From assembly GCF_964275005.1 (NCBI RefSeq), contig NC_092692.1, positions 17,261,506 through 17,325,505 on the forward strand: 64,000 nt of DNA, written 5' to 3'. Of the stretch, positions 1 through 11,832 are shown one piece after another (the first letter of the stretch is position 1; each line of letters begins with the position of its first letter). The notes beneath the pieces are model-generated. The model saw nothing but the letters and a program-made list of their open reading frames with translations. It was not told where the DNA came from and searched no databases. Source of the stretch: Diadema setosum (lineage: Eukaryota; Echinodermata; Echinoidea; Diadematoida; Diadematidae). The position numbers and the translations under genes were made by a program.

Positions 1-24
1 CAATGTAAAAAGGTTAATCAGTAT

Positions 25-240
25 GTTCAATGTTAAGTATTGCTGAATATATAAAATGTGAACAATACTTATGAATATGATGAAATTATTTGTAGACTAA
101 ACCATTCACAATTATGATTTATTGAGAAATAGTAATGATATCTCCTGATATTTTAGGCTTTATTGCAAAATTTTTCATGGTGGGATGTTTTGTGATACAA
201 CTGACCTAAACATATGCATCAAATGTGATAACTCGAACTT
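25..240 (+). repeat. Diverged direct repeat, copy 1
   Basis: This stretch resembles 960-1175 in the same orientation. Shared landmarks in order are aatgttaagta, a run ending ttattg..aaat, gtgatatctc or atgatatctcc, ggctttattgc, gttttgtgatacaactga and gcatcaaatgtga. The copies differ at many positions, so the duplication is old. Confidence 0.65.
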
Positions 241-959
241 AAAAAAAAAAAAAAAAAAAAAAAATTAATGGTAAACAATGCCTTTAAAAGCCCAATCCTC
301 ATCTTCATCAATTCCGTACCATCCCTTTAACCAAAGATGATGCCTCCATGCCCATTCATGGTAACATTTCTGTCATCGTAGGGGTCCAAAAACTTGGTAG
401 TGATCCGAGAATTTGGGGGGAATTTATGAAGGATTTTTGATATTTTGGCAGGTAGGGTCAATGAACTTGGGAGATCAGGCTGCGCGTATTTGAGGTTTGC
501 ATGTGCGCATTAAAGTGCGTGCTCTAGTTTCTGCTAGGGCGAGGAGCGCCATGCAAAGCTCTGAGGGTTTATGATGTAACACGGGCTTCTATATTGGGAA
601 ATCAGGCGACTTTCAGCATACAATGCTATAAGTACGTATGGGTGGAAATCACTGATATCTCTATGGAAGAACAAGATCAGTGGTGGAAATGAGCTGCATG
701 CTTGGCGGAGGTCTGCGCTCTCAGAGTGCTTCTCTAGTTCATTGTGAGATTATGTTTTCCAAACTTATTGTCATTTTTTTGTTTAGAGTGGTGGTTGAAG
801 TCAGTTCACTGTTCAACTCTTTCATATATTGCACAATCCTGAATTCTATAAGCCCCTTGCTAGCTTTTGCAGAAGAAAAAAGAAACACCTTTAGCACTTC
901 AAAATAGTTCTGAAATGTGAGTTAGAGATAAAAATAACCTACATGAAAATGGTAATTAT

Positions 960-1175
960 TCTAATTAATGTTAAGTACCATTACAAAATGTGGACAGTAT
1001 TTTTGTTAAAAACTCTTTCTAAAATAAGCCATCACTGTGATTGTTTAGAAAAAATTAGTGATATCTCATTTTATTTGCAGCTTTATTGCGAAATATTTGT
1101 GCAGCAGGGTGTTTTGTGATACAACTGAACTGTACAATGTGCATATATATGCATCAAATGTGAAATTCAAGCATT
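960..1175 (+). repeat. Diverged direct repeat, copy 2
   Basis: This is the second copy of the unit at 25-240, shifted by about 935 bp and in the same orientation. It ends just before a half copy of a palindromic element, so it may be part of a larger dispersed repeat. Confidence 0.65.
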
Positions 1176-1211
1176 TTTTCCAGGTTAGCATGCCTGTACA
1201 GTGACGGGGCG

Positions 1212-1374
1212 ATTAAGCTGCACATTACTTGAATATGAGACCATTCTGAAGCAAATAATTTTCACACAACAATACTCTGAATGTACCTTTAAATGAATCC
1301 CACAAGGATTGGAACAATCATCCCCAGCATTCCCACTGATTTCCACTGATCAGTTTACTAGCTATCCCCTTCAA
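1212..1374 (+). mobile_element. Half copy of the palindromic TTAA MITE family
   Basis: The sequence runs from gattaagctgcacattacttg through gagaccattctgaagcaaat to tccactgatcagtttactag and atccccttcaa. It closely matches the right arm of the complete palindromic element at 11841-12197, so this copy has lost its other arm. It lies in the G-alpha intron. Confidence 0.75.
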
Positions 1375-1689
1375 GAGATTTTGGCTTATGTACATTTACA
1401 TATTAATCTATAACAGTTTTCTTTTGGCTTCCAAATTTGACAGCACTGTATGTTTTTCATGGCGCCTGTGGAGAAACATGTTTTACATTGTACGTTGATT
1501 GAGAAAACATTTCATTATTTCTTTTTATGGCGCCCCGCTCTCAGCACACCCGCAAGTGACCAAAGGTACAATGTGATGTAACAAACAGACATACGGTCAA
1601 ACTTGAACAAGGTGTAGAAGTACACTTTGGATTTAGATAATGCCTCAAGACAACAAGCATGTATTGCTCTGGTGATTTTAGGTAATGCC

Positions 1690-2100
1690 TTAAAGGGTGT
1701 GTACAGTTCTGTTCGAGGTGAGGATTTAGCTTTTAACGTTTTGCGAGATATTCAGAATCCACTCTACAGCACTATTATATGAGATGTCAAAGAGCGTGCA
1801 ATTCTAAGGGGTATCAAAAGTATATTTGATGAAAATTGGTTTTGAAATGGCTGAGATATCAACAACAAAAAAAAAAGGTGAAACAAAGAGATCCTAATAA
1901 AAGGTGTGCCCTGTCACCATTTATTATTATCACTTTTTTTGGATATTATATCTCAGCCATTTGAAAACAAATTTTCATCACATAAACGTTGAATCCTTCT
2001 TATGATTACATGCTCTTTCATATTTCATATGAGGTTTCTCAATAGGAATGTTCAAAACATGAATCCCCACCTCAACCAGTACTGTACAGTCCCTCTACAA
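1690..2100. mobile_element. Palindromic MITE, TTAAAGGG-ended family, copy A
   Basis: The element starts ttaaagggtgtgtacag and ends tactgtacagtccctcta. Inner inverted segments include ggttttgaaatggctgagat facing atctcagccatttgaaaac, and gaggtgaggatt facing aatccccacctc. Three related copies lie at 28585-28964, 34198-34326 and 41313-41640. The arms are diverged and there is no coding capacity, so it is a non-autonomous DNA element by structure. Confidence 0.75.
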
Positions 2101-4375
2101 CCACTAGTGTGTATTGCTCTGGTAAACGATAGACATGTATATATCCAAGATCTGTGCTTATCCTTGTGCTTTATTTTGAAATAGTCAGTGGGTAGATATC
2201 CTGAAGTGAAGCCATGCAAAACTTTTGTTGGCTAGCGGGGAATGGCTGGCAGTCAAAAACGTTACGCACCCTTGTTCATCCCTTGGGGTACCAAGCGCTG
2301 CTTCTTTTTCTCTGCCTATTGTTCGTAATTCACCACACAACCGTGCAGGAATTTTTGAACTTTGGAATGTGCTTCTCGTAATAGGACGACAACTGTGATT
2401 GTTCAAGTTGTTCACAGTCTTCTTTGAAGCTCGTAGTGCAAGAAGAGAAATTGATATGTAATAATATTATGCTTATAAATAATGCCTGCAATGAAAGCGT
2501 TGCAAAAGTAAGTGTCATCGACACCTGTACAACTGTAAGTTTGCCACTACATCAGTACATGTACAACTTGCAAATTGTGTCATTGCTATTCTAATGTCAC
2601 GTTCCTTATGATTTTGGGAGAATGTACCCCAAAACAAATATGATGAGGCAATAGTGTGAATACCTGTGTTTATAAGTTAAATAGAATGATTATTACAAGT
2701 GCAGGCTCAAGGACCCCTTGAATGTACTTTGAACAGCTAGTTTGATAAATTCAATGTTGCTTCATTGTCACTACATGATACAGCCCAATACAAGTTGTGA
2801 TAATTCATACAGTGTTTTACATGATTTTTTTTTCTTTTGAATGAAAGTTACTATTTGTACTTTTTTGTGAAAGAAATTCACTGTCTATTTGTTTTCATTG
2901 TCTAGTGTATGGTGTTATCATACATCTTTATGCTGCAGAAAAATCTCAAATATTTCATGCAAAATCATGGAAAAACACAGGTCAGCTATTGAAGTTCATG
3001 TGAACTTGGAGTATAGCTATCTTTTACAACAATAACCGTATTCATTCCCATATATTCATATAAACTGTACGAGAACTGCTTTGCAAAAATTAGCAAGTCT
3101 TCACAATTTCATAACCTCTGTAATTTCTTTATCTGATTTTGATTAATTTTTCATTGTTGTGCTTATCTAATTTCACTCTTGCTTTTCAGACAAACTTTTG
3201 ATTGGTCTGGAATTGCCTTTTAAGTTAGAAGAAGTGTGAACACTCTACAGTTGTCATGGCCGACCTTCCCAACCACAAGAAATCTTTTGGTTAGAGGTGG
3301 ATACAGAAGCTCAGTGGTGAGACCACCTCCCACAAAGCATTGCGGTTGGCAGACAAGATGTGAATGCCATTAGTTATCAATGAGCTTGTGGTTTTAAAAG
3401 CAGAACCAAAGGCCATAGAGGGGCGCTTATTAAAATGAAGCCCAAATTCTGTGAATTATTGAGGGAATGCAGCAATGCATGGTAGTAGAACACATCAGAA
3501 TGCTTGGGAATGATATTGTAATGTCAGTAATAATTACAGGAATGTGTACTTTTCATAAGAAAATAACATTTTGTGGAATTCCAACTATAGTTCGTTTATA
3601 TTGATGTAACACATCTCAAACTGAAATAGTCGTCTTTCGATATCTAATTATGGCTGCGCTGAAATTTACAAATTCATATCTCTTCAACAGATTGTCGGAT
3701 TCTCCTCAAACTTGATGTGTATTCGTTGCTGCATACACTCAATCTACTGGTACAAAATGTACAATTAGACTTCATTCCCTTCAACCTAACTTGAATTAAT
3801 TCTGTTGATGGTTACCCTTGTAGGTTCTTGTGGATGTGAGATATATTATATGTACACTGTACTCAATATTGAAAGGAACATAAAGCTATTGTGGTTTTTG
3901 GTTAGTGCCTGTGTGGGCAGGTAAGAGTAGATATGTAAATTAACATTAACTACTGAACTTAAACCATTTTGTTTGCCACTCCTTTCAGGGGAGCATGATT
4001 GCAAACAAGGTGGTATTACTAAAGATCTTAATGAAATTATGGTAATAATAGTTGTGTCAATATTTCCTGCTTCTGAAGGTCATCTATATGAATGCTTGCC
4101 ATTCTCTGTTGTTACTCATGTGATGGAATACAAACCCAGATATAAATAGAACCCTCTATACAGAGATGGCAAAGATGTTTTTAAAAATTCGTTTATAAAC
4201 ATATTTTTTTGTGGAAACTAACCTACATTGTATTTCTTTGCATCAGTCAGCACATCATGCTAAATTAGAATCCTCTCAATTCTTTAATTAAACTAGTGCG
4301 ACACTTTGTGTAGGAGTGACTCTTACTCATAATAGGATTTCTGCCATGTCTGTGCACACACACTATGTGGTCTAT

Positions 4376-4862
4376 GGCTGCGTTTATCTAAAAAATTTCT
4401 GAGGCAGAATCACGATCCTAAACGCGTTTGAGGCATTTTTCAGGGGTTAGATAAACGCAACCATGTTTTCAAACGCGTTTAGAAATGCTGTTTTGAAACG
4501 CCTTTCAAAGGGCGGTTTGAAACACGTTTGAGACCACGATCGCCGTTCTGTGAGTAGATAAACGCAATGCCGTTTTGAAACGCGTTTATATCTCAAGGTC
4601 AAATTCCAGATGTTTGCGGTTGTGTTCTCTGCCTATTATTTGAGTGTGACTGATGAGGCTTGTTTGGTGATATGCAGTCGACCTTTACTTCCCGGGTCAA
4701 ACGGCGCAAAGCAGCTGCGCAGTGACACCACTTGAATCGCGATTGTATGATGGTTAGATAAACGCGGCACCCGGAGAATCGCATATTAAACCACGTTTGC
4801 AAACACCGTTCCAAACGCGTTTAGAAATGTGATTCTCTCTCTCAAGTTAGATAAACGCAGCC
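4376..4862. mobile_element. Non-autonomous TIR element, GGCTGCGTTTATCTAA ends
   Basis: The ends are GGCTGCGTTTATCTAA on the left and TTAGATAAACGCAGCC on the right, a perfect 16-bp inverted repeat. Inside are repeated short motifs: aaacgcgttta several times and agataaacgc four times. There is no reading frame of note. It sits in the G-alpha intron. Confidence 0.85.
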
Positions 4863-4895
4863 TAAGTTAAGCTGATATGGGAAGTACAGCAGTAT

Positions 4896-5097
4896 GTGAT
4901 ATCATGTTGCCCAATTATAATGTAATCACGTACCAGATAATAAAAGTTCTCTCTGAAACAGAAATTGATTAGTGAAATTTGGTAATTGGGTTATTTGTGA
5001 TATCATGTTGCCCAATTATAATGTAATCACTTACCAGATAAAGTTCTCTCTGAAACAGAAATTGGAATAGTGAAATTTGGTAATTGGGTTATTTGTT
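4896..5097 (+). repeat. Tandem duplication, about 101-bp unit, two copies
   Basis: The unit starting gtgatatcatgttgcccaat and ending gtaattgggttattt occurs at 4896 and again at 4997. The copies differ only by a short insertion and a few substitutions, so the event is fairly recent. It lies immediately to the right of the TIR element. Confidence 0.9.
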
Positions 5098-5941
5098 GAA
5101 GGCCACAGAGTCACTTCAAAAGTTTCAGATTGTTCAATCCACTATAGTCTTTATTATGCAGCTGTGTATCTGTATGGTACTTATACTTCATTTTTCACTT
5201 TCAGAGCAGTTGTGTGAACACATCACAAAACTTGTTCACACACATCCCAAAATAATGTTTAAAAAAAATCAGATCGAGTAACATGATGCCAAAACTAGTC
5301 GATATTTGAGTATGTTTGAAAAAAAAGAAAGAAAAAAAGATCACTAATGGTCAGGATCCACATACATGTACATGTATATGCAACAAACAGCCTACATCTT
5401 GATTTTTATTTTTGAACCCTTTAATTGTCATAATTTACTTTGCACAATGTATGTCAAAGTCTTGTGATGGCGGAAAAAAAAAAAACACTTTTTTATCCCA
5501 TGATGCAACTGGCCACACTATGCCCTGGATGAGGTTGCCTGGAGTGATGTCCCAGTCATTGTTTAGGCAAGCACAGTATCGGATTTTATCATGAAGTGTT
5601 TTCTTGTAGCTGAATGAGTTGTCTTGGCCATGTGTGAATAACAACGGTCAAATGAATTGAATTTTTTCATTGCAATTAAAAAAAAACCAACAACAACAAC
5701 AACAACAACATGTGAATGGGTTTATGATACCTTTGTGTGTGCATACTGTAATTCCCATGAATGAGGCATAGGCCTATAAAAAGTGTATTCATTTCTGGCA
5801 AAGTCAGGTACATGTAACTTACAGGGTTCAGTAAGGTCAGAAATATGCCGCCCAGGTTTACTCAGTTGTATAACATAGCTCCATGGTTGTATTGAGAGTA
5901 CTACAGTGACTTATGATGAAGCCCTTGTAGTTCAAGGGGGC

Positions 5942-6107
5942 CGGGGGGGGGGGGGGGGGGGGGGGAGCAGGAAAGTGAGCTCACTCAGCACAGCGGAAGC
6001 AACTCTTGTTGATTGAACAAACTTTCTGTGTTGCGGAGGTGGTGGATGAAATGGGGGAAGGGGAGGGGGATTTCCCTCTTGTGTGTGTGTGTGTGTGTGT
6101 GTGTGTT
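5942..6107 (+). repeat. G homopolymer and GT microsatellite
   Basis: A run of about two dozen G residues begins near 5942, and a (GT)n run lies near 6080-6107. Both are in the G-alpha intron. No function is suggested. Confidence 0.85.
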
Positions 6108-6781
6108 TTTGATGATGTCAGACAGGCTGATACACAGTCTCACCATGGAGCTACTTTGTACAACAGATCATAACTGTTTATTTCTCTGGAAACATCCAAC
6201 ATATGTTTGTTTGTTTTTTTGTTGTTCGGTATTCTTGTAAATACATGTGATGGTTATGATTTGGAAATTCTTAATTGATTGCTGTACTAGAAATACCGTA
6301 TATAATAAAGTAAATGATTTTGAAAAACTGTTGAATTTTAAAACCATATCTCTAATATTGTATATTTCATATTAAATAGTTTTACATCTTTCGCCACTTT
6401 GAGATGTCAGACCACCAAATCTCCAAACAGATGGACCTATCAGGCAATTTAGACTCAAATTTTATTGTTGTATTTCTATTTATTTTGGGCCACTTCATTT
6501 CTTTTCGGGGCCAACAGAATTTCAGACTAAAAGATTTTATTGGCCCAAATGAGCCATCGGAGAAAAAAAAAAGTTGAAAAGTGTTGAACAGTGAAGTATG
6601 TAATGAAATATACAAGTGGATGTTGGGTATTCAATTCGTGTAGAGGAAGTAAAGAAAGGGAATATCTTTACCTGTTGTATCACATTATCCTGACATTGTC
6701 TTGAGACTAAGTACACTCCGTGCTCATCATTGAAATGAATTCCTCACTCCTGATCTTCATGTTCTATGTTTTTTTCCATAG

Positions 6782-6832
6782 GCGGACTCTGTGAAGTACT
6801 TCTTGGATGAAATTGATCGGATTGGACAACCT
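6782..6832 (+). CDS. GNA12: G-protein alpha 12/13 subunit, internal coding exon
   Basis: A 51-nt exon lies between a consensus acceptor (tttttttccatag) and donor (gtaagt). It encodes 17 codons in phase 0, ADSVKYFLDEIDRIGQP, which match the vertebrate G-alpha 12/13 stretch ESVKYFLDNLDKLGEP in the helical-to-Ras-domain linker. The next exon continues it in frame with DYIPP, as in the family. The upstream exons, which should carry the P-loop and most of the helical domain, were not found in the first 6.8 kb of the window and probably lie to its left. The very small size of this exon agrees with my recollection of the vertebrate GNA12/GNA13 gene structure. Whether the gene is closer to GNA12 or GNA13 cannot be settled here; many invertebrates have one shared homologue. 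Confidence 0.93.
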
Positions 6833-8564
6833 GTAAGTGGACAGACCCTTTCACTAGTGTCCAGTAAAGGTTTACCAGAATTATCTATTTTTCATTATGT
6901 CTTTATATCCACTGAGAATGAAGGAAAGAAGTTTGCTTAAAACCTGTGATCCTGTTTTATATTCAGATGCATATCCTCATCATATAATGATAGTCTGTGG
7001 TTACCAGCACAAAAATACCATGTTGTACTGTACAGGTTGGTATGAATAATATTATTATGAATTAAATCAAATACTGTACAGGTTGGTATGAATAATATTA
7101 TTATGAATAATAATATTAACTCTGGCTGTCCGTCTGTTCAAGCACGGCTTATAACGGCGGCCCTCTGCATCATATGTATATATTATATATTGTACTGTGA
7201 ATTAAGTCATTATTGGCCATATAAACATTTTGTATGTTATTTAACGTTGTATTTGTCTTTACATACAAAATATGACTTACTATGTAATATGTCAATAATT
7301 TTCAGAATTGTATTTGTGTAATTGAACCTGCCTTTGTTATTTTTGTTATTCTGAAAGAAAATATGAAATGCAGAAAATAAAATCTTTTCAATCTTTCAAT
7401 AGTTGAAGAATGCTTTTCATTGGCTTATCACAGAATTTTTACACTAAGGCAACAGTTGCTATATCAGTAGAACTTTCTGCCCTTTGCACATCAAATAATA
7501 CGTATGGATTATATCCTCCTAATTCCTAATATCCATGACAAGTTCTGTCATGCTGGGAAGTGGCATTAGGAAGCTTTAGATTTTGACGCGCGGACGTTTG
7601 AGACGACGCTTGCGCTGGACGTTCTCCTCTCCCCTGCGTCATGCTGAAAAGTAGCTTTAGATTACGCTGGGATGCAACGTATAAAAAGTAAAATCGTGCC
7701 CCCATATGATCAGTGCATGAAGTAGTTCTCTACGTTGCAAACTGTGCAGACGAAAAAATAGCCCAGTATTCGTAGTGAAAAACTTAGACGATGCAAGCTA
7801 AAAATAGATCGACTTGACGCGCGCTTCTGCGCATGCTCGGAACATATTTTTTTTCCCTCTGAACGTCCACGCGTCAAAATCTAAAGCTCCCTATTGGTAC
7901 ATTTAAAAGGTTTATCAATTAGAAGATGAGCAGGGGCATATAGAGGATTGCAAATCTGCCAAATTTTCAAGACAGAACAAGGACATCAAGCAGGGTGAGA
8001 CTGTATTAAGCACTTGCAAGATTGCCGAGGCGTGTGAAAATCAAAGTCGGGCAAATGTTCTGGAACAATGAGAATAAATGCTTGCCTGAATTGGGCAAAC
8101 ACAAAGTTTTAAACCACCTATTTTCATTTTACCCCCTTTCACACCCATGATGTCAACCATACAGAAGCACAAAGATAATGTTCATTCAGTGATGCAATGG
8201 GCTTTGATTTAATTTCAGAAATTTGCCAACACTTACGTGACGAAGTCCCAATGCAATGAAACACGTAAACTCGGTTGAACCATTTTTTTTTTTTTTTTTT
8301 TTACTCGAGTGTTTAAGCATGTGAACCAACTTGTTTATTCGAATGATTGTGTTTTTATCAAACCCTTGACTTATAAGTGATTTTCGATATCATTTTCGTA
8401 TATCTTTGCACTTTCTTTTCAGGCAAGTAAAAGTCATGTTTGGGCAAAGGTTCTGCAACAATTTGAAAATCTGCTTACCCTGCGGGGCAAGTTGGGAAAA
8501 AAAAAAGTTATGTAGAGGAGAAAATTTGCATTTTCAGTCCCTGATCTGTCTCTCTGTATTCCAG
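6833..8564 (+). other. Last intron of the G-alpha 12/13 gene
   Basis: A GT-AG intron of 1732 nt in phase 0 between the two recognised exons. It holds a near-perfect local duplication around 7027-7105 (tactgtacaggttggtatga twice), a TIR element at 7568-7892 and a T homopolymer at 8285-8302. Confidence 0.9.
7568..7892. mobile_element. Non-autonomous TIR element, AAGCTTTAGATTTTGACGCG ends
   Basis: The left end is AGGAAGCTTTAGATTTTGAC and the right end, read on the other strand, is AGGGAGCTTTAGATTTTGAC. The inverted match continues to about 31 bp with few mismatches. ATT flanks both sides (7565-7567 and 7893-7895), a possible 3-bp target duplication. The inside is unusually CpG-rich and has no coding frame. 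Confidence 0.85.
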
Positions 8565-9134
8565 GACTATATACCACCTCACCAAGACATTCTTCACGCG
8601 CGTAAGGCAACCAAGGGCATCCATGAACATGTCATACAGGTCCAGAGCGTCCCCTTCCGCTTCGTCGATGTCGGTGGGCAGCGGTCCCAGCGGCAGAAGT
8701 GGTTCCAGTGCTTCCAGAGCGTGACGTCCATCTTGTTCCTGACCTCGTCCAGCGAGTTCGACCAAGTGCTCATGGAGGACCGTGAAACCAACCGGCTGGT
8801 GGAGTCCTGCAACATCTTCGACACCATCGTCAACCACAAGTGCTTCGCCACCATCTCCATCATCCTCTTCCTCAACAAGACGGACTTGCTCCAGGAGAAG
8901 GTGGAGACCGCCAGCATCAGGGACTACTTCCCCGCCTTCCAGGGGGATCCCCACAAACTTGGCGACGTGCAAAAGTTCATCCTGGAAATGTTCAACATGA
9001 AGCGGCAGGACCGGAGCAAGGCGCTCTTCCACCACTTCACGACGGCCGTAGACACCAAGAACATGACCTTCATCTTTCAGGCGGTGCGGGACACGATCCT
9101 CCAAGAGAGCCTCCAGCAACTCATGCTGCAGTGA
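8565..9134 (+). CDS. GNA12: G-protein alpha 12/13 subunit, terminal coding exon (C-terminal 189 aa)
   Basis: This exon starts after the acceptor ctgtattccag and ends at TGA. It encodes most of the Ras-like GTPase domain of a heterotrimeric G-protein alpha subunit. In order it shows the switch I region (ARKATKGI, with the catalytic Arg and the Mg-binding Thr), switch II ([16 protein letters not shown], with the catalytic Gln), the G4 guanine-binding motif NKTDLL, the G5 motif TTAVDT, and the C-terminal receptor-contact helix ending LQQLMLQ. The ILQES/LMLQ end and the [11 protein letters not shown] string are diagnostic of the G12/13 class, which acts at the inner plasma membrane through RhoGEFs to RhoA. 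An open frame runs back to 8406, but the residues before 8565 read through intron sequence and match nothing. The exon is much richer in GC than its surroundings, which gives rise to long antisense shadow frames. Together with the 51-nt exon, 206 residues of an expected 375-380 are present. Confidence 0.97.
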   Translation, partial: DYIPPHQDILHARKATKGIHEHVIQVQSVPFRFVDVGGQRSQRQKWFQCFQSVTSILFLTSSSEFDQVLMEDRETNRLVESCNIFDTIVNHKCFATISIILFLNKTDLLQEKVETASIRDYFPAFQGDPHKLGDVQKFILEMFNMKRQDRSKALFHHFTTAVDTKNMTFIFQAVRDTILQESLQQLMLQ

Positions 9135-10600
9135 TTGTGGGGAGACGCAGAGGACATTTTGCTGCCCTATCCCACCCTCCTCCCACAACAAGCTGCAGGG
9201 AAATGTGATGTGTGGCACAAGTTTGTATAATTTGTGTCATTCCTGCTCATTAAAGTGTGATGTTTCATCGCCTCAAACCACACAAAACGCAGTGCATCAC
9301 TGCTTATTGCATATGACATGCAAACCCAAGCATTCATTTCGTAGAAGCTGATGATTTTGTCGCACAATTTTGTGCCAAGGAGTTGATGCAAATCTAGGAG
9401 GGGTCAGCATACTCCAATATTGACTTGATTCTTCATCTTTTTTTTAAAGTGTCTGATATCCACTGTTTTCGTGTTTATTCATCTTTGATGAACACTTTAC
9501 CTCGTGCAGAGTAAACATGTGCTTGTCATTTTTTGTGATTGTCAAGCAAGTTTGACAGTCCAGGTATAAGACACTCAATTCTCAATACTTAGCGTAGTTT
9601 GTATAGATCTGTCAAACTGCATTTAATTCTATGTAATCTATATGCTTCAAACGTGCAGCAAAGCGTATATACACCTATGCACCTTTAAACTGATTGTGGG
9701 TCCATTTTTTGGTCCCTTTCAGAATGTAATCAAAAGTTTGTGTGTTGGTGGATTTTTTTTTTGTAGCATTTCCTCCTCTCCAGAGATTTCCACAACTTTT
9801 TTTTTACACCCAGAGAAAAGAACTCTAAATTGTACTATGCCAAGTTTTAAAAGAATAGTGTTCATTTATTTGCTGTTCAAAATAGCAGTATTTTTCTTTC
9901 TGTAAGAGTTGATGACAGGGTAAAACTAAATGATGATATTCAGAAACTTTTTGACATTGATGGTGGATGTGTAAAGAAAGACCTTGATATTGGGGAACAG
10001 GATGCCCTGGTCATATGACAGACGTGACACCATATTTGTGCCAAGAAGTGAAAAAGAGGAAGGATCAGATTGAAGCAGAATTTTTTTTTTTTCAGCATGA
10101 CTAAAAGTGGGGCAGTTGTTTGTGGTAGCACTAGTTCTCTGCTGGGAACCCAAACCCATCAACATGGGCTTTTTGCTTGTTTTGACATGGATGTTCTCTC
10201 ATGGTGCAAAGTGGCTATGCCCACTCCTCGTAACCACCTACATGTACAGTACAATGTAGTTTGAACCCAATTTGATTCTCAGTTCACTGTAACCAAGTCA
10301 GACAGTGGGTATGACATCCACCGGTTGTTATACTTGTTCCAGAATAGCAGACTGGAAGTAAAATCCTGTATGAATGGGGCTTTAAGTAGATTTTATGTTT
10401 GCACTGGATGTGCTAGAGGACGGAAATCTATGTGCAATATGAAAACATGCAGTAGAAAAGCCCTAAGTAGATGTGGAGTGAAAAAAAAAAAAAAATGAGC
10501 ATAGCATGCACTTTGATAAGCCTTTACTTTACATAATTTGTTTTTTTTTTTCATTTTTTTGCAGTGTGTAGATTTTCCAGCCAATAAAGTCCAGTAAAGT
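9135..10600 (+). other. GNA12: Probable 3' UTR of the G-alpha 12/13 gene
   Basis: The sequence after the TGA is AT-rich and non-coding. The best polyadenylation signal is AATAAA at 10583-10588, followed by GT- and T-rich sequence, which would give a 3' UTR of about 1.5 kb. A nearer ATTAAA at 9249-9254 is an alternative. The end is inferred from these signals only. Confidence 0.45.
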
Positions 10601-11832
10601 CAATCAATTTACAGAGTGTATTTCTGTCATACCTAACTTTTCATTGTCCAACTCGCCCCTTCTCAAAAGTTACGACTATATATCACTTGACTACCTTGTG
10701 TAAGTGGCCTGTTACCGGAATATTGCAATTGTTTGGTCACATATGTGAATAGAGAAACATTGAAATAATATTAACTGTGTAATTATGCAAGATAGGCACC
10801 AATATGCACCTGAGGACCATCAAATCTAGGGAATTGTAGTCAAAGAAGAAATAACATAAAAGAAACACTATTCAAATGTCACAAAGCCAAAAAAAAAGAA
10901 AGTGTAACATGTCAAGCATTGAATAGAGAAACTAGCTCTCTCTGTCTCTGTCTCTGTCTCTCTCTATCTGTTTGTCTGTCTGTGTGTATGCCTGTCTGTC
11001 TGCCTTTCTGTCCATCTGTCTGGCTCTCTTTCTAACTATGTCGAGTAAAGATATGATGCATTCCCACCGTGCCCTTATTTTTGTCATCCTGATGAAGTGG
11101 CACTGCTAAGTTGACTAATACATGTCAGATACATATATTTGATAATACCAGAAAAAGGTCATGGTTTCCTACTAATTGTTTTCCTTAGCTGCCAAACGTC
11201 CTGAGCTTGACTCTGTGAGCATTAATTCCGCTAATCTGGAATCCTTGTCGCCTCCTGGTCGCCGTGTAGACACCCTCGTTGAGTTTTTGACCCACTTCCT
11301 TCACCGGTACACAAAGGAATCGTCTAGTCTATGTAGCACAGATTGTTCTATGGTTCCATATATATGTATTAATTAATTCATAAAACCTGCATTGAGGACC
11401 ACAGTGGTATCAAGACTAGAACTGTCTTTTGATACCGTCCAATTTGAGTTCAGGTGTATGTGAAATAAATGTTACCTGTGCGTGCGTAAAGACCATCTGC
11501 ATATAAAGGCCACCCACTTTGATCCTCTTGAATGGGCTTTGCCCTGTTTATCATTCATTGTTGCTTCCATTTTCCATCTGTCTCTGTGTTTGCACATCTT
11601 ACTATATGTACATATATGTACCAGTGTGTAAATTCCTACATATATATGTTATGACCAGTACACCTGGTACTTACAAGCCATCTACTCCATGAAGCATCAT
11701 AATCCTTTGAAGTACATCAATTTCAGGCAGCAAACAGAGGAGGTAGGAGTGGAATGTGTTGTTATATGCATATATCGCAGCGAGACAAATCACTTGTAAT
11801 GTCAAATGTTTGGTCACTGTCGCTGAACTTAA

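Larger units (their letters stand above)
1..6781 (+). other. Intron of the G-alpha 12/13 gene, extends beyond the left edge
   Basis: No coding exon was recognised here. The interval holds a diverged direct repeat (25-240 and 960-1175), hairpin elements, an oligo-A run at 241-264, a tandem duplication at 4896-5097, and a G homopolymer plus GT repeat near 5940-6107. Assignment as intron rests on the acceptor at 6780-6781 and on the lack of any upstream G-alpha exon. The missing N-terminal exons therefore lie more than 6.7 kb upstream of the 51-nt exon. Confidence 0.7.

Noticed and set aside
8406-8564. N-terminal extension of the G-alpha terminal exon
   Set aside because: The frame is open, but the residues do not resemble G-alpha and the acceptor at 8564 joins exactly to the upstream exon.
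8508-9218. 236-codon antisense frame and other frames overlapping the G-alpha terminal exon
   Set aside because: They are shadows of a GC-rich coding exon; only the frame with DVGGQR and NKTD is conserved.
11176-11376. Possible extra exon after an acceptor-like ttccttag
   Set aside because: The open stretch ends without a good donor and resembles no protein that I know; left unannotated as a gene.
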